A stretch of DNA of 64,000 bases from Cypionkella sp. (GCF_030652235.1 NZ_JAUSBA010000016.1:41389-105388), one strand, 5' to 3'; numbered from the stretch's first letter, positions 35,868-45,581 are shown. Program-made: numbers and translations. The notes: generated by a model from the letters alone, not told the origin.

Positions 35868-36711
35868 CGGACGCAGCGCGATCAAGCGCAAATTGCCGAC
35901 GCGGCTGGTTTTGTCGGCCACATGGCTGACCCTGCTGACGCTTGCCGCCGTGTTTGCGCCCCTGATCGCGCCAAAAGACCCCCTCGCCCAAGACCTGTTC
36001 CTTGGTCAGTTGCCGCCGTTCTGGGTCCAGGGTCACGAGCCCGGCTATCTGCTCGGCACCGACTCGCTGGGCCGCGACGTGCTCAGCCGCATCCTTTACG
36101 GTGCGCGATTGGCCCTGACCGTGGCTCTGACAGCCGGAACAATCACCTGCATCATCGGCGCCACCATGGGCCTGCTTGCCGGGTTTCTGCGCGGTTGGGT
36201 CGATATCCTGATCAGCCGGGCGATAGATATTTGGATGGCCTTCCCGCCCGTGCTATTTTCAATCCTGCTGATCGCCGTGCTGGGCCCCAGCTTGACCTCG
36301 ATCATCATCGCCATCGTGGTGATCGACTGGACGCGCTTCGCCCGCGTCATCCGGGCCGAGGCGATGACCCAAGGGGCAATGGACTACGTCGCCTCGGCGC
36401 AAGTCGCGGGCCGCACCCGGCTATCCACCATGATAACCGAGATTCTGCCCAATGTGCTGCCCACCATCGTCGTTCTCCTTACGCTTGAAATGGGAATTTC
36501 CATCATCGTTGAAGCCATCCTGTCTTTCGTCAACCTGTCAATCTCCACCGATGATCCCACATGGGGCGGCATGATCGCGGAAGGCCGCGCGAGCATCCAC
36601 CAAGCCTGGTGGGTGTTGGTGTTTCCACTGATCACGCTTTTCCTGACCGTTTTAAGCTTTTCGCAACTGGGTGAAGGGTTGAAAGACCGCTTCGATCCGG
36701 TGCTGCGATGA
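35860..36711 (+). CDS. Peptide-type ABC transporter, permease 2 (DppC family)
   Basis: A 283-residue permease. LLGTDSLGRDVLSRILYGARLAL is the DppC signature, and the EAA loop reads ASAQVAGRTRLSTMITEILPNVLP. It overlaps the neighbours on both sides (8 and 4 bases), so the four importer genes are tightly coupled. Confidence 0.9.
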   Translation: MLDGRSAIKRKLPTRLVLSATWLTLLTLAAVFAPLIAPKDPLAQDLFLGQLPPFWVQGHEPGYLLGTDSLGRDVLSRILYGARLALTVALTAGTITCIIGATMGLLAGFLRGWVDILISRAIDIWMAFPPVLFSILLIAVLGPSLTSIIIAIVVIDWTRFARVIRAEAMTQGAMDYVASAQVAGRTRLSTMITEILPNVLPTIVVLLTLEMGISIIVEAILSFVNLSISTDDPTWGGMIAEGRASIHQAWWVLVFPLITLFLTVLSFSQLGEGLKDRFDPVLR

Positions 36712-37577
36712 GCTTCCTTTCGATCCGCAATCTGTCGGCCCGTCTGAAAGGTCGGCCTGATCAAATCCTGCGCCGGGTGTCGCTGGAGGTCGCCGCTGGC
36801 GAAGTGCGCGGTCTGGTCGGCGAATCCGGCGCGGGTAAGTCGATGATCGGCAAGGCTATTCTGGGAACCTTGCCGCAATCGGTTGAGATCACCGGCGGGC
36901 AGATCATCCTCGACGGCACCGATCTGCTCAGCCTGCCCACCGCACAGCGCCGCACTTTGATCGGAGCGAAATGCGCGCTGATACCGCAAGATCCGCTGAC
37001 AGCGCTGAACCCGTCGCGACGTATTGGGCCCCAGATCACCAACCGTCTGGTCGATATTCTGCACTGGACCCGCGCCGATGCCGAAAAACGCGCCCGCGAC
37101 CTTTTGGCCGAGGTGCAAATCCCCGATCCTGAGCGGGTGATGCGCAGCTATCCGCATGAACTTTCCGGCGGCATGCGGCAACGTATCCTGATCGCATCTG
37201 CCTTTGCCGCTGAACCCAAGCTGATCATCGCAGATGAGCCGACCACGGCGCTGGACGTCACCGTGCAAAAGCAAATCCTCAAGCTGATCGCGGCGATGCA
37301 GGCCCGCCACGGCACGGCTTTGCTGTTTGTCACCCACGATCTGGGCGTGGTATCCAAGGTCTGCCAAAGCCTGTCGGTGCTTTATGCGGGCTATGTGCTG
37401 GAAGACAGCACGATACCTGATTTCTTTCATACGCCCAAACACCCCTATTCCCGCGCATTGCTGGCGGCGACCCCGAAATACACCGACCCTGACGGCAGCC
37501 TAACCCCGGTGTCCGATGCCGTGATCGCAGCCACCCGCGCCGAAGTCGAAGCCGCAGATCGGAGCGCGCATGTCTGA
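36708..37577 (+). CDS. Peptide-type ABC transporter, ATPase 1 (DppD family)
   Basis: A 289-residue ATPase with Walker A GESGAGKS (38-45), signature LSGGMRQR and Walker B LIIADEPTTALD. The C-terminal HTPKHPYSRALLAATP segment is the oligopeptide-family tail. It pairs with the next ATPase. Confidence 0.9.
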   Translation: MSFLSIRNLSARLKGRPDQILRRVSLEVAAGEVRGLVGESGAGKSMIGKAILGTLPQSVEITGGQIILDGTDLLSLPTAQRRTLIGAKCALIPQDPLTALNPSRRIGPQITNRLVDILHWTRADAEKRARDLLAEVQIPDPERVMRSYPHELSGGMRQRILIASAFAAEPKLIIADEPTTALDVTVQKQILKLIAAMQARHGTALLFVTHDLGVVSKVCQSLSVLYAGYVLEDSTIPDFFHTPKHPYSRALLAATPKYTDPDGSLTPVSDAVIAATRAEVEAADRSAHV

Positions 37578-38385
37578 ACTCTACGCCGCAAAGCTTTACC
37601 AAATTGATAACTTGCGGCTGTCCTTGGCCGACATGACGCAAAAACCGCTGATTGGGGCAGCACCGCGCTTGGAAATCCTGAAGGGGCTCAGCTTCAGCAT
37701 CCCAAAGGGCGAAATCCTTGGCATCGTCGGCGGCTCAGGTTCCGGAAAATCCACGCTTGGTCGCGCCTTGGTGCGTCTGCTAGAGCCCTCTGGTGGGTCG
37801 ATAAAATTCGACGGCCAAGATATCACCCACCTCGCCGAACGTGAGTTACGCCCGCTGCGGCGCCGCTTTCAGATGATCTTCCAAGACCCGATGAGCAGCC
37901 TCAATCCGCGCCACCGTATTGGCCAAATCATCGCCGCCCCGCTGTCTTTGCACGGCCTGAGCAATCCTAATATCCGCGTTTTAGAGGCGCTTGATCACGT
38001 CGGCCTGCCCCGCAGTTTCGCTACCCGTTACCCGCATGAACTCTCGGGCGGTCAGCGCCAGCGTATCGGCATCGCCCGCGCCATTGCCTTGAAACCCGCG
38101 TTTATTCTCGCCGATGAGATCGTCTCGGGCCTTGACGTCTCAAGCCAAGCGCAAATCCTCAACCTGCTGGAATCTTTGGTGAAAGACCTTGGGTTGACTC
38201 TGGCTTTTATCAGCCATGACCTTTCTGTGATCCGCCGCCTCTGCACCCGCATCCTTGTGCTGCACCAAGGCCAAATCGTCGAGAACGCTGCCACCGCTGA
38301 GGTGTTCGCCAACCCGCAAGCTGCCTATACCCGTGAGTTGCTCGATGCGATCCCGCTGCCCGACCCGAACCAAGTTTGGGTATAA
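37570..38385 (+). CDS. Peptide-type ABC transporter, ATPase 2 (DppF family)
   Basis: A 271-residue ATPase with Walker A GGSGSGKST near 55, signature [14 protein letters not shown] and Walker B FILADEIVSGLD; the usual P of DEP is I here. It overlaps the previous gene by 8 bases and closes the operon, with a dispersed repeat copy right after it. Confidence 0.9.
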   Translation: MSELYAAKLYQIDNLRLSLADMTQKPLIGAAPRLEILKGLSFSIPKGEILGIVGGSGSGKSTLGRALVRLLEPSGGSIKFDGQDITHLAERELRPLRRRFQMIFQDPMSSLNPRHRIGQIIAAPLSLHGLSNPNIRVLEALDHVGLPRSFATRYPHELSGGQRQRIGIARAIALKPAFILADEIVSGLDVSSQAQILNLLESLVKDLGLTLAFISHDLSVIRRLCTRILVLHQGQIVENAATAEVFANPQAAYTRELLDAIPLPDPNQVWV

Positions 38386-38389
38386 ACAG

Positions 38390-38428
38390 TTTCATCTTGG
38401 CAAAAATACTCCCGCCGGAGGCTCCGCC
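38390..38428 (+). repeat. Dispersed intergenic repeat, copy d (near-consensus)
   Basis: TTTCATCTTGGC (38390-38401) then AAAAATACTCCCGCCGGAGGC, 4 bases after the last importer stop and before the convergent rbsD-like gene. Confidence 0.65.
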
Positions 38429-38454
38429 CAGGGGGCAAGGCGCAGACTTTCCCC

Positions 38455-38910
38455 CTAAAGCCTCGCCAAATCCACCACGCCCTTTTTCAGAATGAAGCAA
38501 CCATACGGCCCCGGATCAGAGGTGCGCACGATGGCAAAGGCGCAGCCTGCCGCCTCATAAAACGCAAACCGCTCCAGCGCTTGCATCGGCACCGCCCACC
38601 CTTCGGCGGCGTCAATCACGCCCTGCACCAACCCAAACACCGGCATATCCGCCCCCGGATCGCCCACCACCTGCATCCGGCTTACGGGCGCATCCACAAA
38701 TGTATCCAGCGGCAGCAGGGTCAAAATCGCGGCCAGACCAGTGGGAATATCGCAGCCCACCATGTCAACCACCCGGCCATGCGTGGTTTTCGCCGCAATC
38801 GTCGCCGCTGGATGGTTCACATCGCAGATCACCAGGGTATCGCCATGCCCCATCCGCATCAGCACATGCACAACCTCCGCCGACAGATGCCGATCAATAC
38901 CTTTGAGCAT
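38455..38910 (-). CDS. RbsD/FucU family sugar mutarotase (paralogue 1)
   Basis: A 151-residue protein: MLKGIDRHLSAEVVHVLMRMGHGDTLVICDVNHP holds the family His and Asp, and YGCFILKKGVV is the C-terminal active-site Tyr region. RbsD and FucU interconvert sugar anomers (ribopyranose/furanose, fucose anomers). It ends the importer operon and overlaps the permease stop by one base. A second copy lies at 44090-44545. Confidence 0.87.
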   Translation of the reverse strand: MLKGIDRHLSAEVVHVLMRMGHGDTLVICDVNHPAATIAAKTTHGRVVDMVGCDIPTGLAAILTLLPLDTFVDAPVSRMQVVGDPGADMPVFGLVQGVIDAAEGWAVPMQALERFAFYEAAGCAFAIVRTSDPGPYGCFILKKGVVDLARL

Positions 38911-39845
38911 TACTTAATCGCCCCCGCCGCCATGCCCTTGATAATATAGCGTTCCAACACCACACCGATCACGATCAGCGGCAGGATCGCGGCCCAAGAC
39001 AGTGCAGCCATCGACCACCAAGAGATCCCCTGCGAGCCGGTTTGTGAGGCCACCATCACCGGCAAAGTGTTGGCATGGGTCGAGGTCAGCAGCGCTGCGA
39101 AGAAATACTCATTCCACGTCAGCACCAAAGACAGAATGAACGCAGCCACCATGCCCGGCAGCGCAATCGGCAGGATAATGGTGATAAACGCCCCCCAGAT
39201 CGACAAGCCATCGACCAAAGCCGCCTCTTCTAATTCCGTCGGAATCGAGGAAAACTGATCGCGCATGATCCAGATCACAATCGGCAGCACCGATAGAGTA
39301 TACAGCAAAATCAATCCGATACGGGTGTCGAGCAGCGCCAGTTCCTTATACAGCACCAGCATCGGCAAAGCCAAAACCACAGGCGGCAGAATCAGTTGGC
39401 TGAGGAAGAAAAACGAAATGTCGCTGTTGCCCATCCACAGGAATTTATAACTGAAACGGCTTAACCCATAGGCCGCAAGTGACCCCAGCATCACTGCCAG
39501 CACCGAGGATATGACCGAGGTGATCGCCGAATTTGTGAAGCGCTTCATAAACTCGTCGCGCACCGTGCTATCTGCGCCAATCGTATCAGGCGACAGGCCC
39601 AAAGATTTCCAACCCAACCATTTCGGGGTGAAATCCCACCACGGGATCAGATTGCCCTTCATCACATCGGGGGCCATTTTGAAACTGGTGGTCAGGGTCC
39701 AATATATTGGAAACAAACAAATAAATGCCCACAAGATCAGCAGGCCATAGACAAAAAGCCGCCCCGTAAACCATTTCGGGCGAAAGCTGCGATCTGCCGC
39801 AGAATCCTTGAAAATCTGCACGTCACTCATACCAGCTTTTCTCAT
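38910..39845 (-). CDS. Carbohydrate ABC transporter permease (MalG type)
   Basis: A 311-residue permease with six predicted helices and the EAA loop EEAALVDGLSIWGAFITIILPIALPGMVAA. The start at 39845 overlaps the upstream permease stop (ATGA); a Met five codons later is an alternative. It forms the translocation pore with the MalF-type partner for an imported sugar. Confidence 0.9.
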   Translation of the reverse strand: MRKAGMSDVQIFKDSAADRSFRPKWFTGRLFVYGLLILWAFICLFPIYWTLTTSFKMAPDVMKGNLIPWWDFTPKWLGWKSLGLSPDTIGADSTVRDEFMKRFTNSAITSVISSVLAVMLGSLAAYGLSRFSYKFLWMGNSDISFFFLSQLILPPVVLALPMLVLYKELALLDTRIGLILLYTLSVLPIVIWIMRDQFSSIPTELEEAALVDGLSIWGAFITIILPIALPGMVAAFILSLVLTWNEYFFAALLTSTHANTLPVMVASQTGSQGISWWSMAALSWAAILPLIVIGVVLERYIIKGMAAGAIK

Positions 39846-40948
39846 GTTCTAGGCCTCGCAAACCGATCCGCAAGCTTCATCAAAATCGTCATCACAATGA
39901 TGATCAGCACCAAATAGAACATCGCCAGCAGCGTGCCGTAACCGACATTCGAGCGATCGCGATACTCGCGGAAAATGAACGAGGTCACCGTATCGGTCGC
40001 GCCGCCCGGCCCGCCAGACGTCACCGCAATCACAATATCGGCCAGCTTCAACTTAAAGATAATCCGGATCAATATCGCGGTGATCGACACCGGCAGCATC
40101 ATTGGGAAAGTCACCTCCCAAAACGCCCGCCAGCCATTCGCGCCATCGACCTTGGCGGCCTCATTCAATTCCTTCGGGATCGCCTGCAACCCCGCCAAAA
40201 TCATGATCATCATAAACGGAATGAAGGTCCAGGCGTCCATCAGCATGATCGTCGCTTTGGCCACTCCCGGCGTGCCAAAGAACGAAGGCGTCTCCCAGCC
40301 TAGAAACTTGGCCAGCCGTGCCACCGGGCCAAAACGCGCCTCTAGCATCGACTTGCCGATCATCCAACTGACCGCCACGGGCGACAGCATCAGTGGCAGC
40401 AGAAACGCCACCCGGAAGAACTTCCGCGCCCGGATTTCAGCGTTCAACGCCAAAGCCAGACCGAAGGCAATGGTATATTCCACAAGAATTGCAAGCACAT
40501 ACCAGACCATGTTCAACAATGCGTTCCAGTAGAATGGATCGGCCCACATCTGCCGCACATTGGCCAGCCCGTTGAATTGCCGGCCATCCGGGCTGGACAG
40601 GTTCCAATCCGAAAACGCGATCACCAGCCCGAACAGCAGCGGAAACACGGTCAACGAAATCACAAACAGCGCCGCAGGCAGCACGAATAAGGTGCGCTTG
40701 CCCTGCTCACCATACAGCAAAACCTGCCCCCAGCTGAGACAAATCGCCCAGAAGATATAAGCATACAGCGTCGGCCGCCAACTCGTCAGGCCAAAGTCAT
40801 GCAGACCCTGCACCTGCATCAGTTGGGCCAGAGCCACAAGCGCCATCAGCAGGCCCGAGCCCCAGATGATGCCGCGGCCCCACGCCTTTCGGCTGTTCGA
40901 GATATTGTCATTGCTGACAACGTGTAAAAGATCGCCTGATCCGCTCAC
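39842..40948 (-). CDS. Carbohydrate ABC transporter permease (MalF type)
   Basis: A 368-residue permease with eight or so hydrophobic helices and the EAA loop NEAAKVDGANGWRAFWEVTFPMMLPVS. It is longer than many MalF-type permeases through an extra N-terminal helical region. It follows the binding-protein gene by about 125 bases. Confidence 0.9.
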   Translation of the reverse strand: MSGSGDLLHVVSNDNISNSRKAWGRGIIWGSGLLMALVALAQLMQVQGLHDFGLTSWRPTLYAYIFWAICLSWGQVLLYGEQGKRTLFVLPAALFVISLTVFPLLFGLVIAFSDWNLSSPDGRQFNGLANVRQMWADPFYWNALLNMVWYVLAILVEYTIAFGLALALNAEIRARKFFRVAFLLPLMLSPVAVSWMIGKSMLEARFGPVARLAKFLGWETPSFFGTPGVAKATIMLMDAWTFIPFMMIMILAGLQAIPKELNEAAKVDGANGWRAFWEVTFPMMLPVSITAILIRIIFKLKLADIVIAVTSGGPGGATDTVTSFIFREYRDRSNVGYGTLLAMFYLVLIIIVMTILMKLADRFARPRT

Positions 40949-41075
40949 CGCATCGCCCCGCTTGGGAAAATTAGGGTGCGCAAACCATGCGCACCCACCG
41001 TCATGCCAGCATAAGGTTAAAAGTCCCCTATGCGATGATCGTAGGGTGGGGTTTCAACCCACCGCTACGCCGAAC

Positions 41076-42713
41076 TCACATCCCCAAGCTGGCCTTATAC
41101 AGCGCAATCTGGCTGTCGCGGCCGATCTGATCGGTGATCTTCTCCCAAGCCGCCGCAATCGCATCGGCGGTTTCTTGGGCCGATTTGTATTGGCCGGAAT
41201 AGCCCTTGGCCAATTCATCCTCGGCAACCGAATAGTATTGGAAGATGCCGGGGATACGCGGTTCAATCGCGGCGTTGGGGTGGTTGTAGCTGTCAAGGTT
41301 GGAACCGAGATAATCCTCGATGAACGCCTTGTCATAGCCTGCGGCCACCCATTCGTCATAGTTGAACTGGCTGTTGCGGTAGGGTTGGAAGCCCGAAGGA
41401 TAAGCGGCCATCCACAAGGAAATGTCCTTGCCGCCCAGATGCGCCGCCGCAGACCAAGCCGCTTTGCGCTTTTTCTCATCCGCCGAGACGCGGTTGGTCA
41501 CATAGACGCCCCAGCCAAGGAAGGCCATGTTCGGCGACTCGTTGTAGGTTTCCTCCCATGCCGAGGTCTGGGCGTTGTACACCTTGTCCGAGCCGCGGTT
41601 GATGCCAAAGCCCACCACGTCGCCGACCACCGAGGTATCAGAGGTGCGCGCGTTCGAGCCCACGTCGCCCCACCACATCAGGCTGGATCCGGTGCCCGCG
41701 AGAAACTGCGAGAACGCCGTGGTGCCCGGATCGGCGTTGATCTGGTCTGCCGGATAAGCCCCCGGGGTTGCGATCAGGTCCATCACGTCTTGAATGGCCT
41801 GCACCCAACCCGGATTGTTGACGCGCGGTTTCATCGTTTCAGGATCGAACAGCCAAGCTGGATCGGACGGATGCTTCACATACGCCGCAGCCCGGTTTTC
41901 CAGGAAGTAGAAGCCAAAACCGCCCCAGCCCTTCAACGGGTCCAGATAGCCAATCGCCGGCTGCCCGGTCAGCGGATCGGTCTTGCCGACAATAGCCTTG
42001 GAATAGGTGTTGACCTCTTGCCAGGTCTTCGGCGGCTCTGCCATGCCAGAAATCGCACCCTCACCGAAGTAATCCGTGCGATAGGCGAAGGTGTGGCAAT
42101 CGCCGTCGATGGAGATGCGGTAGGTCTTGCCATCCCATGTCCCAACCGGGGCTTTCAGGTAGTTCACATAATCATCCATGTCGATCTGGGTCTTGACCCA
42201 ATCCGGCATCTCATCCAGCAAGCCCTTGCTGGCGGTATCACCCTCCAGCGGCGCACCCATCGCCAGAATGTCGAAATCGACGGTGCCTGTGGCAATGCTT
42301 TGCTGCAAGCGCGGGTTGTAATCAGCCTGTGCAAGGTCAATCCAGTTGATCTTGGCGCCAGTGTAAGCCTCCCAGCCTTTCAGCAAGCCCCGGAACAGGA
42401 TGTTGTGCAAGCCGTTGTTGTTGATGCCAAAGAAGCTCAACTCAACGCCGGCAAACTCGCCCTCGGCGACGTTGGTCTTGGTGCTGTCGAGACACATCTC
42501 GCCAACCTTTTGCCAATCCGCATCGGTGGGCGAGCCTTTGCCCACACCAGGGATCTGCAAGATCTGTGCGCGCACCGAGTCTTGTGCCATGGCGGGGCCG
42601 TAACCCATCACCTTCGGCATCACCGCGAGTGCGGTCAGCGCGGTCGCCCCCTGCAACATGCGACGACGGCTAAGTGTGGCCTGAACAGCGGCCTGATAAA
42701 GTTCTACTTTCAA
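41076..42713 (-). CDS. Carbohydrate ABC transporter, family 1 substrate-binding protein (TTG start)
   Basis: A 545-residue binding protein with a Tat-type signal (LSRRRMLQGATALTALAVMP). I place the start at TTG 42713 because GGAGGAGACG ends 6 bases ahead and the reading frame upstream lacks a signal-like start. It captures the sugar for the flanking permeases; its length exceeds the usual 420 residues of family 1, as in some oligosaccharide or glycoside binders. It is divergent from the ATPase gene, with a GntR box between them. Confidence 0.85.
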   Translation of the reverse strand: MKVELYQAAVQATLSRRRMLQGATALTALAVMPKVMGYGPAMAQDSVRAQILQIPGVGKGSPTDADWQKVGEMCLDSTKTNVAEGEFAGVELSFFGINNNGLHNILFRGLLKGWEAYTGAKINWIDLAQADYNPRLQQSIATGTVDFDILAMGAPLEGDTASKGLLDEMPDWVKTQIDMDDYVNYLKAPVGTWDGKTYRISIDGDCHTFAYRTDYFGEGAISGMAEPPKTWQEVNTYSKAIVGKTDPLTGQPAIGYLDPLKGWGGFGFYFLENRAAAYVKHPSDPAWLFDPETMKPRVNNPGWVQAIQDVMDLIATPGAYPADQINADPGTTAFSQFLAGTGSSLMWWGDVGSNARTSDTSVVGDVVGFGINRGSDKVYNAQTSAWEETYNESPNMAFLGWGVYVTNRVSADEKKRKAAWSAAAHLGGKDISLWMAAYPSGFQPYRNSQFNYDEWVAAGYDKAFIEDYLGSNLDSYNHPNAAIEPRIPGIFQYYSVAEDELAKGYSGQYKSAQETADAIAAAWEKITDQIGRDSQIALYKASLGM

Positions 42714-42900
42714 GACGTCTCCTCCCTTTTTGCTCTTCACGGCCAAAGACCGCCGAGCTGTTATCTGTCGAAACTTTGGAACCCGGTACTTATGGAAACT
42801 CGGTGGCCCGTTTGGCACACCCTGCACGCAGGCCTCCCCTCCCACCGCAAACACTTTCCTTGGCCTTAGCTTGGCCTGCCCCAATCCGCCTGTCAAGATT

Positions 42901-42912
42901 CTAACATGTTAG
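42901..42912. promoter_or_regulatory. GntR operator, importer divergent promoter
   Basis: Perfect palindrome CTAACATGTTAG between the binding-protein and ATPase genes. The same 12-mer lies next to the GntR gene (51624-51635), and a near copy lies upstream of the aldo/keto reductase. Confidence 0.7.
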
Positions 42913-42979
42913 TATGATCAGCAGATAGACAGCGCCGCCCGGTATGACTATTCTTGCAGCAACAACTGGGGGGAACCAC

Positions 42980-44032
42980 ATGGCCGAAGTCACAATCCGC
43001 GATCTGCGCAAGGCTTATGGCGGGGTTCAGGTGATTCACGGCCTTAACTTGGATATCAAGGATGGCGAGTTTGTCGTGCTGGTCGGGCCTTCCGGCTGCG
43101 GCAAATCCACGCTTTTGCGCATGTTGGCGGGGCTGGAAGAGATTTCGGCAGGCGATATCAGCATCGGCACCGCCCGCGTCAACAACCTGCCACCCTCCGA
43201 GCGCGACATCGCCATGGTGTTCCAGAATTACGCCCTCTACCCGCATAAAACCGTCGCCGCCAACATGGGCTTTGCGCTGAAAATGCGCGGCATGGAGGCC
43301 GGGGCGATTCGCAGCAAAGTCGAACGCGCTGCCGAAATCCTTGGCCTGACCCCCTATCTCGACCGCTTCCCGCGCGCTTTGTCGGGTGGCCAGCGCCAGC
43401 GCGTCGCCATGGGCCGCGCCATCGTGCGTGACCCAAAGGTGTTCCTGTTCGACGAGCCGCTCTCGAACCTTGACGCCAAACTGCGCGTCCAGATGCGGAC
43501 CGAGATCAAGGAACTGCACCAACGCCTGAAAACCACCACGGTCTATGTCACCCATGACCAGATCGAGGCGATGACCATGGCCGATAAAATCGTCGTCATG
43601 CAGGGTGGCCGCATCGAACAAGTCGGCGCACCCTTGGAACTTTACGACCGCCCCGCCAATATCTTTGTCGCCTCTTTCATCGGCTCGCCCTCAATGAACC
43701 TGATCGACGGCGTGGTGAAAGATGGCATGGTTGACGTTGACGGCGCGCGGCTTGCGCTGCCGCCCGGCTCCACCGCCACCGAGGGCCAGCAAGTCGTCTA
43801 CGGCGTGCGCCCGGAAACCTTCACCGCCGGAAATGACGGCCTTGCAGGCACCATCGCAGTCGTCGAACCGACAGGGTCTGAAACCCATGTCGTCGTGCGC
43901 ATCGCAGGCCGCGAAGTCACCGCCGTGTTCCGCGAACGCGTCAGCTTCCGCCCCGGCGAGACCATCACCCTCGCCCCAGACGCGACGCAATCGCATATCT
44001 TCGACAAAGCCAGCGGGCAAAGGCTGGCCTGA
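42980..44032 (+). CDS. Carbohydrate ABC transporter ATPase (UgpC/MalK type)
   Basis: A 350-residue ATPase with Walker [10 protein letters not shown] (36-44), signature [14 protein letters not shown], Walker [13 protein letters not shown] and a C-terminal OB-type (TOBE) regulatory domain (about 235-350). GGGGGGAA precedes ATG 42980. It energises the importer encoded on the opposite strand, an unusual split of one transporter over two divergent operons. Confidence 0.92.
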   Translation: MAEVTIRDLRKAYGGVQVIHGLNLDIKDGEFVVLVGPSGCGKSTLLRMLAGLEEISAGDISIGTARVNNLPPSERDIAMVFQNYALYPHKTVAANMGFALKMRGMEAGAIRSKVERAAEILGLTPYLDRFPRALSGGQRQRVAMGRAIVRDPKVFLFDEPLSNLDAKLRVQMRTEIKELHQRLKTTTVYVTHDQIEAMTMADKIVVMQGGRIEQVGAPLELYDRPANIFVASFIGSPSMNLIDGVVKDGMVDVDGARLALPPGSTATEGQQVVYGVRPETFTAGNDGLAGTIAVVEPTGSETHVVVRIAGREVTAVFRERVSFRPGETITLAPDATQSHIFDKASGQRLA

Positions 44033-44089
44033 TCGCGCCTTGACCACCGCATAAAATCCGGCGCAATTTGCGCAAAATGGGAGGGCAGC

Positions 44090-44545
44090 ATGCTCAAAGG
44101 AATTGACCCGCGCTTGAACGCGGAAGTGCTGCATTGCCTGCGGGCGATGGGCCATGGCGATGTGCTGATCCTCGCCGATACCAACTTCCCGTCGGATTCG
44201 GTGGCCCGCGCCACGGTGACGGGCAAACTGCTGCGGATGGAAAACCTGACCTGCGCCGAAGCCGCGCAAGCGATCCTGTCGGTCTACCCGCTCGACACCT
44301 TCGTGCCAGACTTCGCAGGCCGCATGGAAGTCGTGGGCGCACCCGATGAAATCCCCGCAGTGCAGGCCGAGGTGCAAGCCGAAATCAATGCCGCCGAAGG
44401 ATCCATTCGCCCGATGCAATCCATCGAACGTTTTGCCTTCTATGACATGGCGAAACAAGCCTATGCCGTGATCCAAACCGGCGAGCGCCGCTTCTACGGC
44501 TGCTTCATGTTCCGCAAAGGCGTGATCCCGCCAGAGGCGCAATAA
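44090..44545 (+). CDS. RbsD/FucU family sugar mutarotase (paralogue 2)
   Basis: A 151-residue protein alignable throughout with the one at 38455-38910 (both start MLKGID and carry MGHGD and the FYGCF-type C terminus). It lies between the ATPase and PfkB kinase genes with a 1-base gap to the latter. Two mutarotases in one regulon suggest two sugars or two anomers to handle. Confidence 0.87.
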   Translation: MLKGIDPRLNAEVLHCLRAMGHGDVLILADTNFPSDSVARATVTGKLLRMENLTCAEAAQAILSVYPLDTFVPDFAGRMEVVGAPDEIPAVQAEVQAEINAAEGSIRPMQSIERFAFYDMAKQAYAVIQTGERRFYGCFMFRKGVIPPEAQ

Positions 44546-44546
44546 C

Positions 44547-45482
44547 ATGAGCAACCCCGCAAAACCCATTGTCATCCTTGGCATCTTCGTCGCCGACACC
44601 GCTTACCGCGCCGCCCGTCAGCCCAAAATGGGTGAGACGATCTTGGGCAATTCCTTTGTGCTGGGGCCGGGCGGCAAAGGCTCGAACCAAGCCGTTGCCG
44701 CTGCGATGGCAGGCGGTAAAACCCATTTCATCACCCGCCTAGGCGATGACGCCTTCGCCGAAATCGCCCGCTCGACTTGGGCCAAGGCGGGCGTGATCCC
44801 GGAAGTCAAAATAGACGCCGAAAGCTACACGGGGGCCGCCTATATCTTTATCGAAGAAGCCACCGGCAACAACGCCATCATCGTCTCACCGGGCGCCGCT
44901 GGCCGCGTCTCGGTGCAAGATGTTGAAGAAAAAGCCGACCTGATCCGCTCTGCCGCGATCTTCGTCACACAACTGGAACAACCGATTCCCGCCGCCAAAC
45001 GCGCGCTGGAAATCGCCCGCGCCGCAGGAGTGACGACAATCCTAAACCCCGCCCCCGCCGCCACTTTGGGCGACGATATCTTGGCCCTCTGCGATTACGT
45101 CACCCCGAATGAGACCGAAACCGAGGCCCTGACGGGTCTGCCGGTGACAACGATTGCGCAAGCGGAAATCGCGGCCGAAGCTTTGCTGGCTCGCGGCGTC
45201 GGCGCCGTGGTGATGACGCTTGGCGACAAAGGCGCGCTCTACCACGACCGCACCCGCTCGGTGCATGTTCCCGTCATGTCGGCAGGCAAAGTCGTGGAAA
45301 CCACCGGCGCAGGCGACGCCTTCAACGGCGGCTTTGCGGTGGCGCTGTCGGAAGGCCGCGACGTGGTGGAAGCGGTGCGGTTCGGCTGCGCCACAGCAGG
45401 GATTTCGGTCACCCGCGCAGGCACAGCCCCCTCGATGCCATCCCGCGCCGAGATCGACGCGCTGCTGGCGAAAAACGCCTGA
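44547..45482 (+). CDS. PfkB family sugar kinase (ribokinase-like)
   Basis: A 311-residue PfkB kinase with the GGKGSNQAV signature at 42-50 and the second signature ETTGAGDAFNGGFAVAL, catalytic Asp about 257. It phosphorylates a sugar with ATP, possibly a ribose-like pentose. It ends the plus-strand operon ATPase-mutarotase-kinase. Confidence 0.9.
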   Translation: MSNPAKPIVILGIFVADTAYRAARQPKMGETILGNSFVLGPGGKGSNQAVAAAMAGGKTHFITRLGDDAFAEIARSTWAKAGVIPEVKIDAESYTGAAYIFIEEATGNNAIIVSPGAAGRVSVQDVEEKADLIRSAAIFVTQLEQPIPAAKRALEIARAAGVTTILNPAPAATLGDDILALCDYVTPNETETEALTGLPVTTIAQAEIAAEALLARGVGAVVMTLGDKGALYHDRTRSVHVPVMSAGKVVETTGAGDAFNGGFAVALSEGRDVVEAVRFGCATAGISVTRAGTAPSMPSRAEIDALLAKNA

Positions 45483-45510
45483 GCCCTAGGCTGGCGCAGG
45501 AGCGCGCCGC

Positions 45511-45581
45511 GCGGGAGTATTTCAAAAAGAGCAATGCAAAGAACCCATATTTGCTCTTTCCAAAATACTCCCCCCGGAGGG
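45511..45581. repeat. Dispersed intergenic repeat, copy e (facing arms)
   Basis: GCGGGAGTATTTC...GAGCAA (45511-45534) facing TTGCTC...AAATACTCC (45551-45572) with CCGGAGG at the end, between convergent operons. Confidence 0.65.

Noticed and set aside
40866..42869. 667-codon frame opposite the sugar-binding protein gene
   Set aside because: It mirrors the codons of the binding protein and has no ribosome site or motif; treated as an antisense shadow.
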